Shown: positions 13,923-24,966, numbered from the stretch's first letter. The stretch: DNA of 48,397 nucleotides from Deltaproteobacteria bacterium (GCA_028821115.1 JAPPHF010000013.1:1-48397); one strand, 5' to 3'. The notes: generated from the letters alone by a model not told the origin. Program-made: numbers and translations.

Positions 13923-14321
13923 CTACTCTTTCGGCGCCACGTCCTTGAGGATGTCGTCGATGCGCCGGGCCACGTCCGGCGCATCGTCGTAGACGAACTC
14001 CAAGGACGGGACGTAGCGGAGCTTGAGGTCGGCGGCGATACGGCCGCGGATGAAACCGGCGGCCCCGCGCAGGCCCGCGAGCGCCTCGTCCTTCGATGCA
14101 GCGCCGTCGCGCACCGTGAAGAAGATCCTGGCGTGCTTCAGATCGGGTCGGACGTCGACGCCGGTGAGCGTCACCCCCTGGACCCGTGAATCATCCAGCG
14201 TGTGCGCCAGCAGCCGCGAGACGAACTCGATCAGCAACTCGCCGACCCGCTGCGAGCGGGAGCTTTCCGTCTTTTTTCGATTCCTCATGAAATTCGTCGG
14301 CCGGCGCGAGAGGCCGGGCAC
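13923..14321 (-). CDS. rbfA: 30S ribosome-binding factor A
   Basis: RVGELLIEFVSRLLAHTLDDSRVQGVTLTGVDVRPDLKHARIFFTV. Confidence 0.93.
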   Translation of the reverse strand: MPGLSRRPTNFMRNRKKTESSRSQRVGELLIEFVSRLLAHTLDDSRVQGVTLTGVDVRPDLKHARIFFTVRDGAASKDEALAGLRGAAGFIRGRIAADLKLRYVPSLEFVYDDAPDVARRIDDILKDVAPKE

Positions 14322-14342
14322 GGGCGGGTTTGAAACCCGCCC
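14322..14342. repeat. REP-like palindrome GGGCGGGTTTGAAACCCGCCC
   Basis: Abuts the DUF503 stop codon; exact match to 19937-19957. Confidence 0.78.
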
Positions 14343-14630
14343 CTATTCGTGCAGGATGCGGATGTCCGACTCGCCGAGCTCGGCAAGCCCCAGCCGGTCC
14401 ACGAACTCGACCACCTGCCGAAGCGTGGCTTCGACGATCCTGGCGTTGCTGCCGACGACGCCGAACCCCAGCAGCGCACGCTGCCACAGTTCCTGGTCGC
14501 CGCACTCCGTTACCGAGATGTTGAACTTGTTGGAAACCCGGGCCTGGATCTTCCGCAGGACCGACCTCTTGCCCTTGAGGGAATGGTTCTCCGGCAGGAT
14601 CAACGCGATCTTGAGAACGCCGACCACCAT
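14343..14630 (-). CDS. DUF503 (YlxP-like) family protein
   Basis: MVVGVLKIALILPENHSLKGKRSVLRKIQARVSNKFNISVTECGDQELWQRALLGF. Confidence 0.93.
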   Translation of the reverse strand: MVVGVLKIALILPENHSLKGKRSVLRKIQARVSNKFNISVTECGDQELWQRALLGFGVVGSNARIVEATLRQVVEFVDRLGLAELGESDIRILHE

Positions 14631-14693
14631 GACGCTGACGTCCTTCGACTTCGCGCCGCTTGCGCGGCGTTACGCTCAGGACGAACGGGAGGG

Positions 14694-17528
14694 CTACCGG
14701 TCCGCCGAGAGCTGGGCGCCCCCGCCGTCCACTCGCGCGGCTCCCCGCGCGATGGGGACCTTCTCGAATCCTTCGATGACGTCGCCTACCTTGACGTCCT
14801 GGTAGCCGTCGATGGCGATGCCGCACTCGTAGCCCGTTCCCACCTCGCGCACGTCGTCCTTGAACCGCTTCAGGCTCGAGAGCCGGCCCTCGTGCACCAC
14901 CACCTGGTCGCGCAGGAGGCGTATCATGCTCGACCGCATGATCTTGCCGTCGGTGACCGCACAACCCGCGATGGTGCCCACGCCGCGGATATTGAACACC
15001 TCCCGGACCTGGATGCGGGCGTGGAACTCCTCGCGGAAGACCGGTTCGAGGAGACCTTCCATGGCCGAGCGGATGTCGTCGATGACCTCGTAGATGATGG
15101 TGTAGAGGCGCACGTCCACGCCCTGCTGCACCGCGAGGTTCGTGGCCTTGGGCTCGGGCCGCACGTTGAAGCCGATGACGATGGCGTTGGAGGCGCTGGC
15201 CAGGAGCACGTCGCTCTCGGTGATGCCGCCCACGGAGCCGTGGATCACCCGGATCTTCACCTCGTCGGTGGAGAGCCGCGTCACCGCCTCGTTCAGGGCC
15301 TCCACGGAGCCGTGGACGTCGCCCTTCACCACGACCCGCAGCTCCTTGACCTCGTTGGCCTTGATCTGGTCGTAGAACTCCTCGAGGGACACCTTGCTGG
15401 TCTTGGCCAGCTCGGCCTCCCGCTGCTGCGTCTCCCGGTACTCGGCGAACTGCCTGGCGCTGGCCTCGTCGGTGAGCGCCGAGAAGCCCTCGCCGGCCTG
15501 CGGCACCCCCTGAAGGCCCAGTATCTCCACCGGTACGGACGGCGTCGCGCTGTCGACCTTGCGTCCCTGGTCGTCGATCATGGCCCGCACCTTGCCGTGA
15601 TGGGGCCCCGCGAAGATGGGATCGCCGACCTTCAGCGTCCCTTCCTGGACCAGCACGGTGGACACCGGACCGCGGCCCCGCTCCAGCTTGGCTTCGACGA
15701 CCGCGCCGCGGGCCAGCTTGTTGGGATTGGCCTTGAGCTCCAGCAGGTCCGCCTGAAGCAGCAGCATCTCCATCAGGCCGGGCAATCCCTCGTGGGTCAC
15801 CGCCGAAACCGGCACGAAGATCGTGTCGCCGCCCCACGCCTCGGGCACCAGGCCATGATCGGACAGGCCGCGCTGGACGCGTTCGGGGTCGGCGTCGGGA
15901 CGGTCGATCTTGTTCACGGCCACGATGATCGGAACCTCGGCCGCGCGGGCGTGATCCACCGCCTCGACGGTCTGCGGCATGACGCCGTCATCGGCGGCCA
16001 CCACCAGCACCACGATGTCGGTAACCTTGGCACCCCGCGCGCGCATGGCGGTAAAGGCTTCGTGTCCGGGCGTGTCGAGGAAGGTCACACCCCTGCCGTC
16101 GAGCCGTACGTGGTAGGCGCCGATGTGCTGGGTAATCCCGCCCGCCTCGGCGTCGGTCACGTTGGTGCTGCGGATGGCGTCCAGCAACGACGTCTTACCG
16201 TGGTCCACGTGGCCCATGATGGTGACCACCGGGGGCCTCGGCTCCCGCGCCTCCTCGGGATCGGTGACCTCGTGCTGGTCCTGGAGCGCGGTCTCGACGT
16301 CGAAGCCGACGTTCTCGACCTGGTAGTCGAACTCGTTGGCCACCAGGGTCGCGGTGTCGTAATCCAGCACCTGGTTGATGGTCGCCATCATGCCGAGGCC
16401 CATGAGCTTCTTGATGACCTCGCCGGCCTTGATGCCCATGTCCTTGGCCATGTCGCCCACGGTGATGGCCTCGTCCATGCGGATGACCCGCTTGCGGGCC
16501 GCGGGCACCGTGATCTCGGTCTTCTTCTGCTCCTTGCCGGGCAGGGCGCGCTTCTTCCGGAGCACACGGCCGCGCGGAGACCGGAACTCGCGCTCCTTGA
16601 GCTCGATGACTTCCTGCTTCCGGATGACCCGTTTCTTGCCCTTGGCGCCCTTGCCGGCCTTGTCCTGTCCGTCGGCTTCCGCCGGCTGCTGCCCGTCGCG
16701 CGCCGTCGCCGGAGCCGCCGTCTTGGAGGGCGCGGACTTTGCCGGCGCCGGTGTCGCCTTCCGGCTCAAGTCGATGCGGCCGAGGATCCGCGGCCCGGTG
16801 ACGGCGGGTTGCCCCGGCGTTGCCTCGGCGTCCTCTTCCGCGGGGGCGGCTGCACCGTTGGCGCCGCTGGCGGCCGCCTCCGGCTCGAGCTCCTCTACCG
16901 AAGCCGGCGAAGCCGGCTCCTCCGCTCCAGCCTCCTGTCCGGTTTCCGCCTGAACCTCCACGGCGCCCGGAGCTTCGGTCTCGGCCGGCTCCTCCGTGTC
17001 GCCGGCGGCGGGCGAAGCGTCGACCTGCTCGGCGGCGGGCGCCTCGACCTCGATTTCCGCGGGCGCGGCTTCCTCGGGAGCTGCCTCGGACGGGGCGGCT
17101 TCCGCAGACGCGGCCTCGACGGCCGCCTCCGCGGCTTCCTCGGCCGCGGCTTCCTCGGCCTCCGCTTCCGGCTCCTCCCGTTCCACCGGATGAATGGGCT
17201 TGCGAGTGACCAGCTCGACCGTGCTTCTGCGGCGCCGGATGACGTTGGCGCGGACGCGGCGCTCGACCACCTTCTCGTGCGCCTGCACCTCGCCCATGTC
17301 CTGGTCCTCGGCCGTGATCGTGCGATCGACGACGACGCGTTCCTCGCCAACGGTGACCTTCGGCTTCTCCATGGCGGCGAGGGCCGCCTTGACCGCCTCG
17401 ACTTCCGACTCCTCGAGGGAGCTCTGAGGCTTCTTGCCGCGGATCCGGATCTTTTCGAGTTGGGCGATGAGATCCTTCGGCTCGATCTCGAGCTGCTTGG
17501 CCAGTTGGTGCACTCTCACTTTGCTCAT
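14694..17528 (-). CDS. infB: translation initiation factor IF-2
   Basis: [41 protein letters not shown]; Ala/Glu/Pro-rich linker. Confidence 0.98.
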   Translation of the reverse strand: MSKVRVHQLAKQLEIEPKDLIAQLEKIRIRGKKPQSSLEESEVEAVKAALAAMEKPKVTVGEERVVVDRTITAEDQDMGEVQAHEKVVERRVRANVIRRRRSTVELVTRKPIHPVEREEPEAEAEEAAAEEAAEAAVEAASAEAAPSEAAPEEAAPAEIEVEAPAAEQVDASPAAGDTEEPAETEAPGAVEVQAETGQEAGAEEPASPASVEELEPEAAASGANGAAAPAEEDAEATPGQPAVTGPRILGRIDLSRKATPAPAKSAPSKTAAPATARDGQQPAEADGQDKAGKGAKGKKRVIRKQEVIELKEREFRSPRGRVLRKKRALPGKEQKKTEITVPAARKRVIRMDEAITVGDMAKDMGIKAGEVIKKLMGLGMMATINQVLDYDTATLVANEFDYQVENVGFDVETALQDQHEVTDPEEAREPRPPVVTIMGHVDHGKTSLLDAIRSTNVTDAEAGGITQHIGAYHVRLDGRGVTFLDTPGHEAFTAMRARGAKVTDIVVLVVAADDGVMPQTVEAVDHARAAEVPIIVAVNKIDRPDADPERVQRGLSDHGLVPEAWGGDTIFVPVSAVTHEGLPGLMEMLLLQADLLELKANPNKLARGAVVEAKLERGRGPVSTVLVQEGTLKVGDPIFAGPHHGKVRAMIDDQGRKVDSATPSVPVEILGLQGVPQAGEGFSALTDEASARQFAEYRETQQREAELAKTSKVSLEEFYDQIKANEVKELRVVVKGDVHGSVEALNEAVTRLSTDEVKIRVIHGSVGGITESDVLLASASNAIVIGFNVRPEPKATNLAVQQGVDVRLYTIIYEVIDDIRSAMEGLLEPVFREEFHARIQVREVFNIRGVGTIAGCAVTDGKIMRSSMIRLLRDQVVVHEGRLSSLKRFKDDVREVGTGYECGIAIDGYQDVKVGDVIEGFEKVPIARGAARVDGGGAQLSADR

Positions 17529-17788
17529 TTCCCACTCCGTTGGGCTCGAAGCCTTCCCAGCAGTTCCTCCCGATCCTTACGGGGCAGATCGCGACGGAAC
17601 GCGCGATAGACGCTCTTCCGTTTCAGGAAAGCTCGCCAACAATCCTCGCTGTTATGCAGGTAGCCTCCTCGTCCCCTGAAATCTTCCGGTTGCAGGCCGT
17701 CCTCCGTCACCGTGATCCGCCGCAAGACAGCCTTGTCGTCGCGCTGACCGCAACCCAGGCAGGTCCGTACCGGCGAACGGGCGCTCAT
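17525..17788 (-). CDS. YlxR family RNA-binding protein
   Basis: [21 protein letters not shown]...[20 protein letters not shown]. Confidence 0.92.
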   Translation of the reverse strand: MSARSPVRTCLGCGQRDDKAVLRRITVTEDGLQPEDFRGRGGYLHNSEDCWRAFLKRKSVYRAFRRDLPRKDREELLGRLRAQRSGK

Positions 17789-17803
17789 TCCCGGCGTGCC
17801 GCT

Positions 17804-19300
17804 TCAAGCCCCCTGCCGGGAGCTCGACTCCGCCTCCTCTTCATCCGAGGCCGCGGCCGGCTCCTCCACGGCTTCCGTCGCCGCGGCTTCTTCCGCCGTC
17901 TCCAGGGATTCGCCTTCCGCCGCCGTGGTTTCGCCCGCCGTGTCCACGGGATCGCCTTCCGTCTCGTCGGATTCGCCTACCGTCTCCTCCGCCCCGCCGG
18001 CCTCCGCCGCCTCCTCCTCCGCCCGCGCGGCCTCTTCCGCCTCCCGGGCCGCCCGCTCGCGCTCTTCCTCCACGTGCTGCGCGGCCGCCTCCAGGATCAC
18101 CGAGGCCTTCTCCAGCTCGATGCCGGTGATCTCGTTGATGGTGGCCGGCTCGGCCTCCGACAGGTCCTCGGCGGACTTGAACCCCGACTGGTAGAGCAGC
18201 TCCGCCATCACCTCGCTCACGCCCGGGATCGCGGACAGCGATTGCCTTGCCAGCCGGCTCTCCTCGTCCGCCTCCGACTCGCTGCGGGCGTCGATGCCCC
18301 AGCCGGTGAGCCGGGACGCCAGCCGGACGTTCTGACCCTTGCGGCCGATGGCGAGCGAAAGCTGCTCGTCGGGAACGATGACCTCCATGCTGTGAGCGTC
18401 CTCGTCCAGCAGGATCTTGGTAACCTTGGCCGGGGCCAGCGCCCGGCAGACATACTCGGCCTGCTCGGGGATCCAGTGGACGATGTCGATCTTCTCTCCC
18501 CGCAGCTCCTGCACCACCGATTGGACCCGGGTGCCCTTCATACCCACGCAGGCGCCCACCGGATCCACGTCGGGGTCGTTGGAGGTCACGGCGATCTTCG
18601 CCCGGCCGCCCGGCTCGCGGGCCGCTCCCTTGACCTCGACGATGCCTTCGTAGATCTCCGGAACCTCCTGCTCGAACAGCTTGATCAGCATGCCGGGGTG
18701 GGTGCGCGAAAGAACGATCTGCGGGCCGCGGCTGGTCATCTCGACGCTGACGATGTAGGCGCGGATGCGGTCTCCCTGCCGGTAGCGTTCCCGCGGCACC
18801 TGCTCCTTCTCCGGCAGGATCGCGTTGGTCCTGCCGAGGTTCACGATGATGTTGTTCTTCTCGAAACGCTGCACGATGCCGTGCACCAGCTCGCCCTGGC
18901 GGTCCTTGAACTCGTTGAAGATGATCTCGCGCTCGACGTCCCGCACCCGCTGCACGATGTTCTGCTTAGCCGCCTGGGCGGCGATGCGGCCGAACACCGT
19001 GGCGTCGATTTTCATCAGCAGCTCGTCGCCCAGCTCCACGTCCGGATCCAGCGTCTCGCGGGCCTCGTCGAGATCGATCTCAAGGTCGGGGTCGGCGACG
19101 TCGTCCACCACCACCTTGGCCTCAAAAATCTCGACCTCCCCGATATCGGGGTTGTACTGAGCCTCGAAGGTCCGCTCCGCTCCGAACGTCTTCTTGGCCG
19201 CCGACACCATGGCCGACTCGATGGCTTCGACGAGGATCTCCTTGTCGATGCCCTTTTCCTTCGTCACCTGCTCGATGACTCGAACCAGATCCTGCTGCAT
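17804..19300 (-). CDS. nusA: transcription termination/antitermination protein NusA with acidic C-terminal tail
   Basis: S1/KH organisation, GACVGMKGTRVQSVVQELRGEKIDIV; Glu/Ala-rich C-terminus. Confidence 0.97.
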   Translation of the reverse strand: MQQDLVRVIEQVTKEKGIDKEILVEAIESAMVSAAKKTFGAERTFEAQYNPDIGEVEIFEAKVVVDDVADPDLEIDLDEARETLDPDVELGDELLMKIDATVFGRIAAQAAKQNIVQRVRDVEREIIFNEFKDRQGELVHGIVQRFEKNNIIVNLGRTNAILPEKEQVPRERYRQGDRIRAYIVSVEMTSRGPQIVLSRTHPGMLIKLFEQEVPEIYEGIVEVKGAAREPGGRAKIAVTSNDPDVDPVGACVGMKGTRVQSVVQELRGEKIDIVHWIPEQAEYVCRALAPAKVTKILLDEDAHSMEVIVPDEQLSLAIGRKGQNVRLASRLTGWGIDARSESEADEESRLARQSLSAIPGVSEVMAELLYQSGFKSAEDLSEAEPATINEITGIELEKASVILEAAAQHVEEERERAAREAEEAARAEEEAAEAGGAEETVGESDETEGDPVDTAGETTAAEGESLETAEEAAATEAVEEPAAASDEEEAESSSRQGA

Positions 19301-19328
19301 CTCTATCCCCTAACCACGCTTTACCGGA

Positions 19329-19823
19329 TCACCTTGATGACGCCCAGTCGTACTCGACGTTGGCCCTCACGATAAGGCCGAACGGGATAAACACCTCGCG
19401 CCCGTCCTGCAGCAACACGACACCGCCGGCGGCGGCGTCGTGCAGCGGTCCGAGAAAATTTCTGCGGCCGCCGATCATCTCGCCGGTATGGACCCGGACC
19501 CTCTGCCCGACGCACCGGGCGAAATGCTCCGGTTTCCTGAGCGGCCGGTTGATGCCGGGCGAAGAGACCTCCAGGGTGTAGGAACCTTCCACCACGTCAT
19601 AGACGTCGAGGATATCGCTCAGCTCCCTGCTGACCCGGCTCAACTCGTCCACGCCGGGCGCCTCGTCTTCGTGCCGCTTCTCGAGTAGGTCCAGGTAGAC
19701 GCGCAGCACGCGGCCCGATCTCCCCTCGTGCCGAAGCTCGATATCCACCACCTCCAATCCCTCACCCGCGGCCAGCGGATCCACCAACTCCCAGAGACGG
19801 TCCAGCGTCTCGCTTCTCGCCAT
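19329..19823 (-). CDS. rimP: ribosome maturation factor RimP
   Basis: LVDPLAAGEGLEVVDIEL..., YTLEVSSPGINRPLRKPEHFARCVGQRVRV; start at internal Met (cat 19821-19823). Confidence 0.93.
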   Translation of the reverse strand: MARSETLDRLWELVDPLAAGEGLEVVDIELRHEGRSGRVLRVYLDLLEKRHEDEAPGVDELSRVSRELSDILDVYDVVEGSYTLEVSSPGINRPLRKPEHFARCVGQRVRVHTGEMIGGRRNFLGPLHDAAAGGVVLLQDGREVFIPFGLIVRANVEYDWASSR

Positions 19824-19835
19824 CGGCACCTCAAA

Positions 19836-19860
19836 TAAAAAAGCGGGCAAGGCGCCCACT
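19836..19860 (-). terminator. terminator-like hairpin (possible attenuator) in the rimP 5' leader
   Basis: Minus strand AGTGGGC-GCCTT-GCCCGCT-TTTTT immediately upstream of the rimP start: 7-bp stem with one U.G pair plus T run. Confidence 0.6.
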
Positions 19861-19936
19861 GATGCCTATTCTTTTACAACAATGACGCGCCCCAATGCAA
19901 ACCAGGAGTTCCCGAGGGCCCCTTCGCGGAGGCCCC

Positions 19937-19957
19937 GGGCGGGTTTGAAACCCGCCC
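19937..19957. repeat. REP-like palindrome GGGCGGGTTTGAAACCCGCCC
   Basis: In the rimP/ntrB divergent intergenic region. Confidence 0.78.
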
Positions 19958-19992
19958 CCGCACGGGCTATCATCCCGTGTCTGAAGCCACCC

Positions 19993-21114
19993 ATGTTGAA
20001 GCCTCGGCCCATGCCCACCGCAACGCACCCAAGCGACGTTTCGGCGGCGGTTTCCTGGCAGGACGTCCTCACCAGCCTGGAAGACGCCGTCATGGTGGTG
20101 GACCTGTCACGTACCCTCTCTTTCGTGAACCAGGCCGCGGAAACCCTCACCGGACTTTCCGCGCGCAAGCTGCTGGCGAGGGCTTCCGACGACCTCTTCG
20201 GCGCCAACCGGTGGCTGCTGGACATGATCGACAACAGCCTCGGCCCCAACGAGAGCACCAGCCGGGCGGAGAACGAGTTCGTCAAGCCGCGGGGAAAGAA
20301 CGTACCCGTGAGCGCCCTGGTGTCGCCCCTCCGGGATCAGGACGGCCGGCTCGCCGGCAGCGTGCTGCTCCTCCGCGACCGGACCCTGAGGCAGGCCATG
20401 GAGGAAGACCTGCGGCGCTCGGACCGGCTGGCCCTGCTGGGCAAGCTGGCGGCGGGCTTGGCGCACGAGATCAAGAACCCCCTCGGGGGGATCAAGGGAG
20501 CGGCCCAACTGATTCGCGCCGAGGTGGCGCACGACGCCTCGCTGCTGGAAAACACCGACATCATGATCCGGGAGGTGGACCGGGTGAATCAGCTCCTGGA
20601 CCAGCTCCTGGACCTGGCGCGTCCCGCCGGACTCCAGGTGGAGCCGCTGAACGTCCACGAGCTCCTGGAGCACGTCCTCAGGCTGGAGGTCCACGCGGCG
20701 ACCGCCGCCAAGGTCCGCGTCCAACGTTTCTTCGACCCCAGCCTGCCGATGATCATCGGAGACCGAAGCCGGCTGATACAGGTGTTCCTGAACCTGGTGG
20801 AGAACGCGCTCCAGGCCAAGCCCACCCGTGTCGCCGTCACCACGCGCATCGAGACGGACTTCTTTCTCCGCACCGGGCAGTCCAGCGCCACCAAGTTTGT
20901 CAGCGTGGACTTCCGGGACGACGGTTCGGGCATCGACGAGGACGACCTGCCCGACATCTTCTCGCCTTTCTTCACCAGAAAGCGCCGCGGCACCGGCCTC
21001 GGGCTGGCCATCTGCGACCGCACCATCAAGGAGCACGGCGGCCGCCTGGGAGTGGAAAGCCGACTGGGAGAAGGATCGGTGTTCAGGGTGTCGCTGCCCG
21101 CTCAACCCGACTAG
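19993..21114 (+). CDS. two-component sensor histidine kinase, NtrB-like (PAS-HisKA-HATPase)
   Basis: HEIKNPLGGIKGAAQLIRAE; DDGSGIDEDDLPDIFSPFFTRKRRGTGLGLAICDRTIKEHGG; start uncertain (19993 or 20011). Confidence 0.9.
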   Translation: MLKPRPMPTATHPSDVSAAVSWQDVLTSLEDAVMVVDLSRTLSFVNQAAETLTGLSARKLLARASDDLFGANRWLLDMIDNSLGPNESTSRAENEFVKPRGKNVPVSALVSPLRDQDGRLAGSVLLLRDRTLRQAMEEDLRRSDRLALLGKLAAGLAHEIKNPLGGIKGAAQLIRAEVAHDASLLENTDIMIREVDRVNQLLDQLLDLARPAGLQVEPLNVHELLEHVLRLEVHAATAAKVRVQRFFDPSLPMIIGDRSRLIQVFLNLVENALQAKPTRVAVTTRIETDFFLRTGQSSATKFVSVDFRDDGSGIDEDDLPDIFSPFFTRKRRGTGLGLAICDRTIKEHGGRLGVESRLGEGSVFRVSLPAQPD

Positions 21115-21119
21115 TTGCC

Positions 21120-22592
21120 ATGGAACAGGGCCGTATCCTGCTGGTGGAAGACGACGAGTCCCTGAGCCGCGTGCTCAGGAAGGCGCTGGAGGGCCAGGGA
21201 TACTGGGTTGCGTCCACCGGAACGGGAGCCGAGGCTCGAAAACTGATGGAGGAGGCCGCGACCACCGCCACCACCTGGCCGCGCCTCGGGTTCGACGCCG
21301 TGGTGCTGGACATCGGGCTGCCGGATATCGAGGGGCTCGCGCTCCTGGACTTCGCCAAGGAATCCGGCCTGCAAATGCCGTTCATCGTCATGACCGCGCA
21401 GAACACCATGCGCAACGCCATCGACGCCATGAAGGCCGGCGCCTTCGATTACCTTACGAAGCCGTTCGACCTCGACGTCCTGATGGTGGTGGTGGAACGG
21501 GCGCTGGACCGACGCCAACTGACCCGGGAGCTCAGCGATCTCAAGAAGGAGGTCAAGAAACAGTACGAGCCCGGCGTCAACATGATCGGCACCAGCGCGG
21601 CCATGCAGCAGGTCTTCAAGACCATCGGACAGGTGGCCGGCACCGACACCACGATCCTGATCCACGGGGAGAGCGGCACCGGCAAGGAACTGGTGGCGAA
21701 GACGATCCACTACAATTCGCCACGCTGGGACAAACCCTTCGTGCCCGTGAACTGCGCGGCGATTCCCAGGGACCTGCTAGAATCCGAGCTGTTCGGCCAC
21801 GAGAAGGGGGCTTTCACCGGGGCGTTGGAACGGCATCTCGGGACCTTCGAGCTGGCCCAGGGAGGAACGCTTTTCCTCGACGAGATCGGCGAGCTTCCGC
21901 TCGAACTTCAGACCAAGCTGCTGCGGGTGCTGCAGGACGGCTCGTACCGGCGGGTGGGCGGAAAGGACATGCTCCAGTCCGACGCCCGGCTGCTGGCGGC
22001 CACCAACCAGGACCTGGAAAAAGCGGTGCACGAGAACCGTTTCCGGGACGATCTCTACTTCCGCCTGAACGTCATACCGCTCCACATCCCGCCCTTGCGG
22101 GAGCGGAGCACCGATCTCCCTTCCCTGGTGGACTTCTTCATCGCCAAGGTCAACAGCGACATGGGTACGCAGGTGTCGGGGGTTTCGCCGGACGCGTTGA
22201 AGGAGCTCCAGCAATACGACTGGCCGGGCAACGTGCGCGAGTTGGAGAACGTCATCATCCGCGCGGCGGTGCTGTCGCCGGGACCGATCCTGTCGTCGAG
22301 GGACTTCGCCCTGTCGAGTGCGCCCGAACCCGCGTCCAATGACTACGACAGCCTGTCGCTGGAGGAGATCATCCGCGGCAAGCTCGCGGACTACTTCCGG
22401 CGCACCCGAGGCGTCCAGGTGGAGAACCTCTACTCCGTGGTCATGGCCCGGGTGGAGCGGCCCCTCATCGAGCTGACCCTGCAAGCTACCCGGGGCAACC
22501 AGATACGCGCCGCCCAGCTCCTCGGCATCAACCGCAATACCCTGCGGAAAAAGATCACGGACCTCAAGATCACCGTGAAGCGGGAGCCATGA
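21120..22592 (+). CDS. sigma-54-dependent response regulator, NtrC family
   Basis: [18 protein letters not shown]+ [15 protein letters not shown] and GAFTGA ([13 protein letters not shown]), Fis-type HTH at C-terminus. Confidence 0.95.
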   Translation: MEQGRILLVEDDESLSRVLRKALEGQGYWVASTGTGAEARKLMEEAATTATTWPRLGFDAVVLDIGLPDIEGLALLDFAKESGLQMPFIVMTAQNTMRNAIDAMKAGAFDYLTKPFDLDVLMVVVERALDRRQLTRELSDLKKEVKKQYEPGVNMIGTSAAMQQVFKTIGQVAGTDTTILIHGESGTGKELVAKTIHYNSPRWDKPFVPVNCAAIPRDLLESELFGHEKGAFTGALERHLGTFELAQGGTLFLDEIGELPLELQTKLLRVLQDGSYRRVGGKDMLQSDARLLAATNQDLEKAVHENRFRDDLYFRLNVIPLHIPPLRERSTDLPSLVDFFIAKVNSDMGTQVSGVSPDALKELQQYDWPGNVRELENVIIRAAVLSPGPILSSRDFALSSAPEPASNDYDSLSLEEIIRGKLADYFRRTRGVQVENLYSVVMARVERPLIELTLQATRGNQIRAAQLLGINRNTLRKKITDLKITVKREP

Positions 22593-23206
22593 GCGTTCTT
22601 CCGTCGCGACTCTACGCCATCCTGGACCCCGACCAGACCGGGGACCGTCCGTTGGCGCCGGTCCTCGACGCCATGCTGGCGGGGGGCGTCTCGGTGCTCC
22701 AGTTGAGGGTGAAGGAACGGCCGGCGGACGAGTTCCTGCGGCTGGCCCTGACCGTTCGCGAACGCACCTCCCGCGCGGGCTGCCTCTTCATCGTCAACGA
22801 CCGGGTGGACATCGCCCTTGCCGCCGGCGCCGACGGCGTGCACCTGGGACAGGAAGACCTGCCGCTGGAAGCGGCGCGGCCGCTGGTGGGGGAAAAGCTC
22901 ATCGGCGTCTCGACCCACAGCGTGGAGCAGGCCGAGGGGGCGGAACGGGGCGGCGCCGACTACATCGGCTTCGGGCCCATGTTCCCCACCCGCACCAAGG
23001 AAACCGGCTACGAGACCCGCGGCCTCTCGATGCTGGCGTCGGTGCGGCGGCGGGTGAGCTTGCCCATCGTCGCCATCGGCGGCATCACCGCGGAAAACGT
23101 CGCGCAGACGTGGAGCAGCGGCGCGGATGCCGCGGCCATGATCAGCTACCTCACCCGTGGCGGCGACGTCGCCGCGCGCGTGAAGGAGATTCTGACGCTC
23201 GGCTAG
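22589..23206 (+). CDS. thiE: thiamine phosphate synthase
   Basis: LQLRVKERPADEFLRLAL, FIVNDRVDIALAAGADGVHLGQEDLP, YIGFGPMFPTRTKE; ATGA overlap with upstream regulator. Confidence 0.94.
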   Translation: MSVLPSRLYAILDPDQTGDRPLAPVLDAMLAGGVSVLQLRVKERPADEFLRLALTVRERTSRAGCLFIVNDRVDIALAAGADGVHLGQEDLPLEAARPLVGEKLIGVSTHSVEQAEGAERGGADYIGFGPMFPTRTKETGYETRGLSMLASVRRRVSLPIVAIGGITAENVAQTWSSGADAAAMISYLTRGGDVAARVKEILTLG

Positions 23207-24573
23207 GACTGTTCGGCGTCCGAATAGCCTTCGTCCTCGCGCCCGGAGTAGTCCTCGAAGCGAGTGTACTCCTTCAGGAAAGTCAACCTGAGGGTGTCCA
23301 CCGGACCGTTGCGCTGCTTGGCGATGATGATCTCGGCGAGGCCGGGGTTCTTGGTGGCGTCGTAGGCCTCGTCGCGGTAGACGAACATGATCACGTCGGC
23401 GTCCTGCTCGATGGCGCCGGACTCCCTGAGGTCCGCCATCACGGGATGCTTGTCGCCGCGTTCCTCCACCCGCCGGTTGAGCTGCGACAGCGCCACCACC
23501 GGGACCTGCAGCTCCTTGGCCAGGGCCTTGAGGGAGCGCGAGATCTCGGAGATCTCCTGCTCGCGGTTGGGCGAGTCGCGGTGTGCGCGCATGAGCTGCA
23601 GGTAATCGATGACCACCAGGCCGATCTTGCGGCTGCGGTCGCGCACCAGCCGCCGGGTCTTGGCGCGAACCTCCAGCACCGTCACCGCCGGGGTATCGTC
23701 GATGTAGACCGGCGCGTCTCCCAGCCGCCCGGCCGCCTTGACCAGCGCGGGGAACTCGGTGTCCCTGAGGTAACCGGTGCGGAGCCTCGAGTGATCCACC
23801 CGCGCTTCGGAGCAGAGCATCCGGAGAACGAGCTGTTCCATGGCCATCTCGAGGGAGAAGACGGCCACGCCGATTCCCCGGAACGCCGCGTTCACGGCGA
23901 TGTTGAGGGCGAACGCGGTCTTCCCCATGCCCGGCCGCCCGGCGACGATGAGCAGGTCCGAGGGCTGGAAACCCGCGGTCAACCGGTCGAGGTCGCGATA
24001 GCCCGTGGCCACGCCGGTGACCATCTCCTTGCGCTGGTAGAGCTCGTCGACCTTCTTGATGGTCTCGGTCATGACGTCGCCGACCCGGACGAAGGACGAG
24101 CTGATGCGCTTTTCCGCAATGTCGAAGATGGCCTGCTCCGCGTCGTCGAGGAAGTCGTCGACGTCGCCGCGTTCCTCCAGGCCGCGGGAGGCGATGTCGG
24201 TGGACGCGCGGATCAGGTGGCGGAGGATCGCCTTCTCCCGCACGATGCGCGCGTAGTAGGCGATGTTGGCGGCGGTGGGGACCTGGCCCGCGAGCTCCGC
24301 GAGATAGGCGGATCCGCCCACCGCTTCGAGGTCGCCGTTGGCCTTCAGTTGGTCGCTCAGGGTGATGAGATCCACCGGCTCGCTACGGTCCCATAGATCC
24401 ACCATGGCGCGGAAAATCTTGCGGTGCGACTCCCGGTAGAGATCCTCGGCGTTGACCAGCTCCAGCACCGTGTTGATGGCCTCGTTCTCGAGCAGCACGC
24501 CGCCGAGAATGGAAGCCTCGGCCTCCAGGTTCTGGGGTGGAAGCCGGTGGAGGCTTTCCGTCACGTCGGCCAT
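23203..24573 (-). CDS. dnaB: replicative DNA helicase
   Basis: LPPQNLEAEASILGGVLLEN, AGRPGMGKTAFALNIA, VVIDYLQLM, QISEISRSLKALAKEL. Confidence 0.97.
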   Translation of the reverse strand: MADVTESLHRLPPQNLEAEASILGGVLLENEAINTVLELVNAEDLYRESHRKIFRAMVDLWDRSEPVDLITLSDQLKANGDLEAVGGSAYLAELAGQVPTAANIAYYARIVREKAILRHLIRASTDIASRGLEERGDVDDFLDDAEQAIFDIAEKRISSSFVRVGDVMTETIKKVDELYQRKEMVTGVATGYRDLDRLTAGFQPSDLLIVAGRPGMGKTAFALNIAVNAAFRGIGVAVFSLEMAMEQLVLRMLCSEARVDHSRLRTGYLRDTEFPALVKAAGRLGDAPVYIDDTPAVTVLEVRAKTRRLVRDRSRKIGLVVIDYLQLMRAHRDSPNREQEISEISRSLKALAKELQVPVVALSQLNRRVEERGDKHPVMADLRESGAIEQDADVIMFVYRDEAYDATKNPGLAEIIIAKQRNGPVDTLRLTFLKEYTRFEDYSGREDEGYSDAEQS

Positions 24574-24576
24574 GGG

Positions 24577-24966
24577 TCACCCTCCGCCGGGATCTTGCCC
24601 AGAGTCCCCGGGCGCCGTTCCGTGTTCCGCGGTCACCACCGTGTGGATGCCGCCTCGGACGTTGAAGTCGCCGGTGACGCTCATGTACTTGGGCGAACAG
24701 GCCGCCACCAGGTCGTCGAGGATGCGGTTGACCACGTCTTCGTGAAAGGCCCCCTCTTCCCGGAACGACCACAGATAGAGCTTGAGCGACAGCAGCTCGA
24801 TGCAGCGCGGACCGGGAACGTAGCGGATGCGAATAGTGGCGAAGTCCGGCTGCCCGGTCTTGGGGCACACGCAGGTGAACTCCGGACACTCCATGGCCAC
24901 CTCGTAGTCCCGGTCCTCACGCGGGTTGGGTATGGTTTCTATCTGCTTGCTGGGTTGCGTTGGCAC
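24577..24966 (-). CDS. queF: preQ1 synthase (NADPH-dependent 7-cyano-7-deazaguanine reductase)
   Basis: [50 protein letters not shown]. Confidence 0.95.
   Translation of the reverse strand: MPTQPSKQIETIPNPREDRDYEVAMECPEFTCVCPKTGQPDFATIRIRYVPGPRCIELLSLKLYLWSFREEGAFHEDVVNRILDDLVAACSPKYMSVTGDFNVRGGIHTVVTAEHGTAPGDSGQDPGGG

Noticed and set aside
16650-17190. Repetitive GC-rich sequence within infB
   Set aside because: Ala/Glu/Pro-rich linker of IF-2, normal for the family.
14349-17609. 1086-aa plus-strand ORF antisense to infB
   Set aside because: High-GC shadow ORF opposite a clearly conserved gene; His/Leu/Arg/Gly-rich composition without domains.
19977-21119. N-terminal extension of the NtrC-like ORF (reported as 871 aa)
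   Set aside because: Arg/Pro/Gly-rich out-of-frame translation of ntrB; true start is the ATG at 21120.
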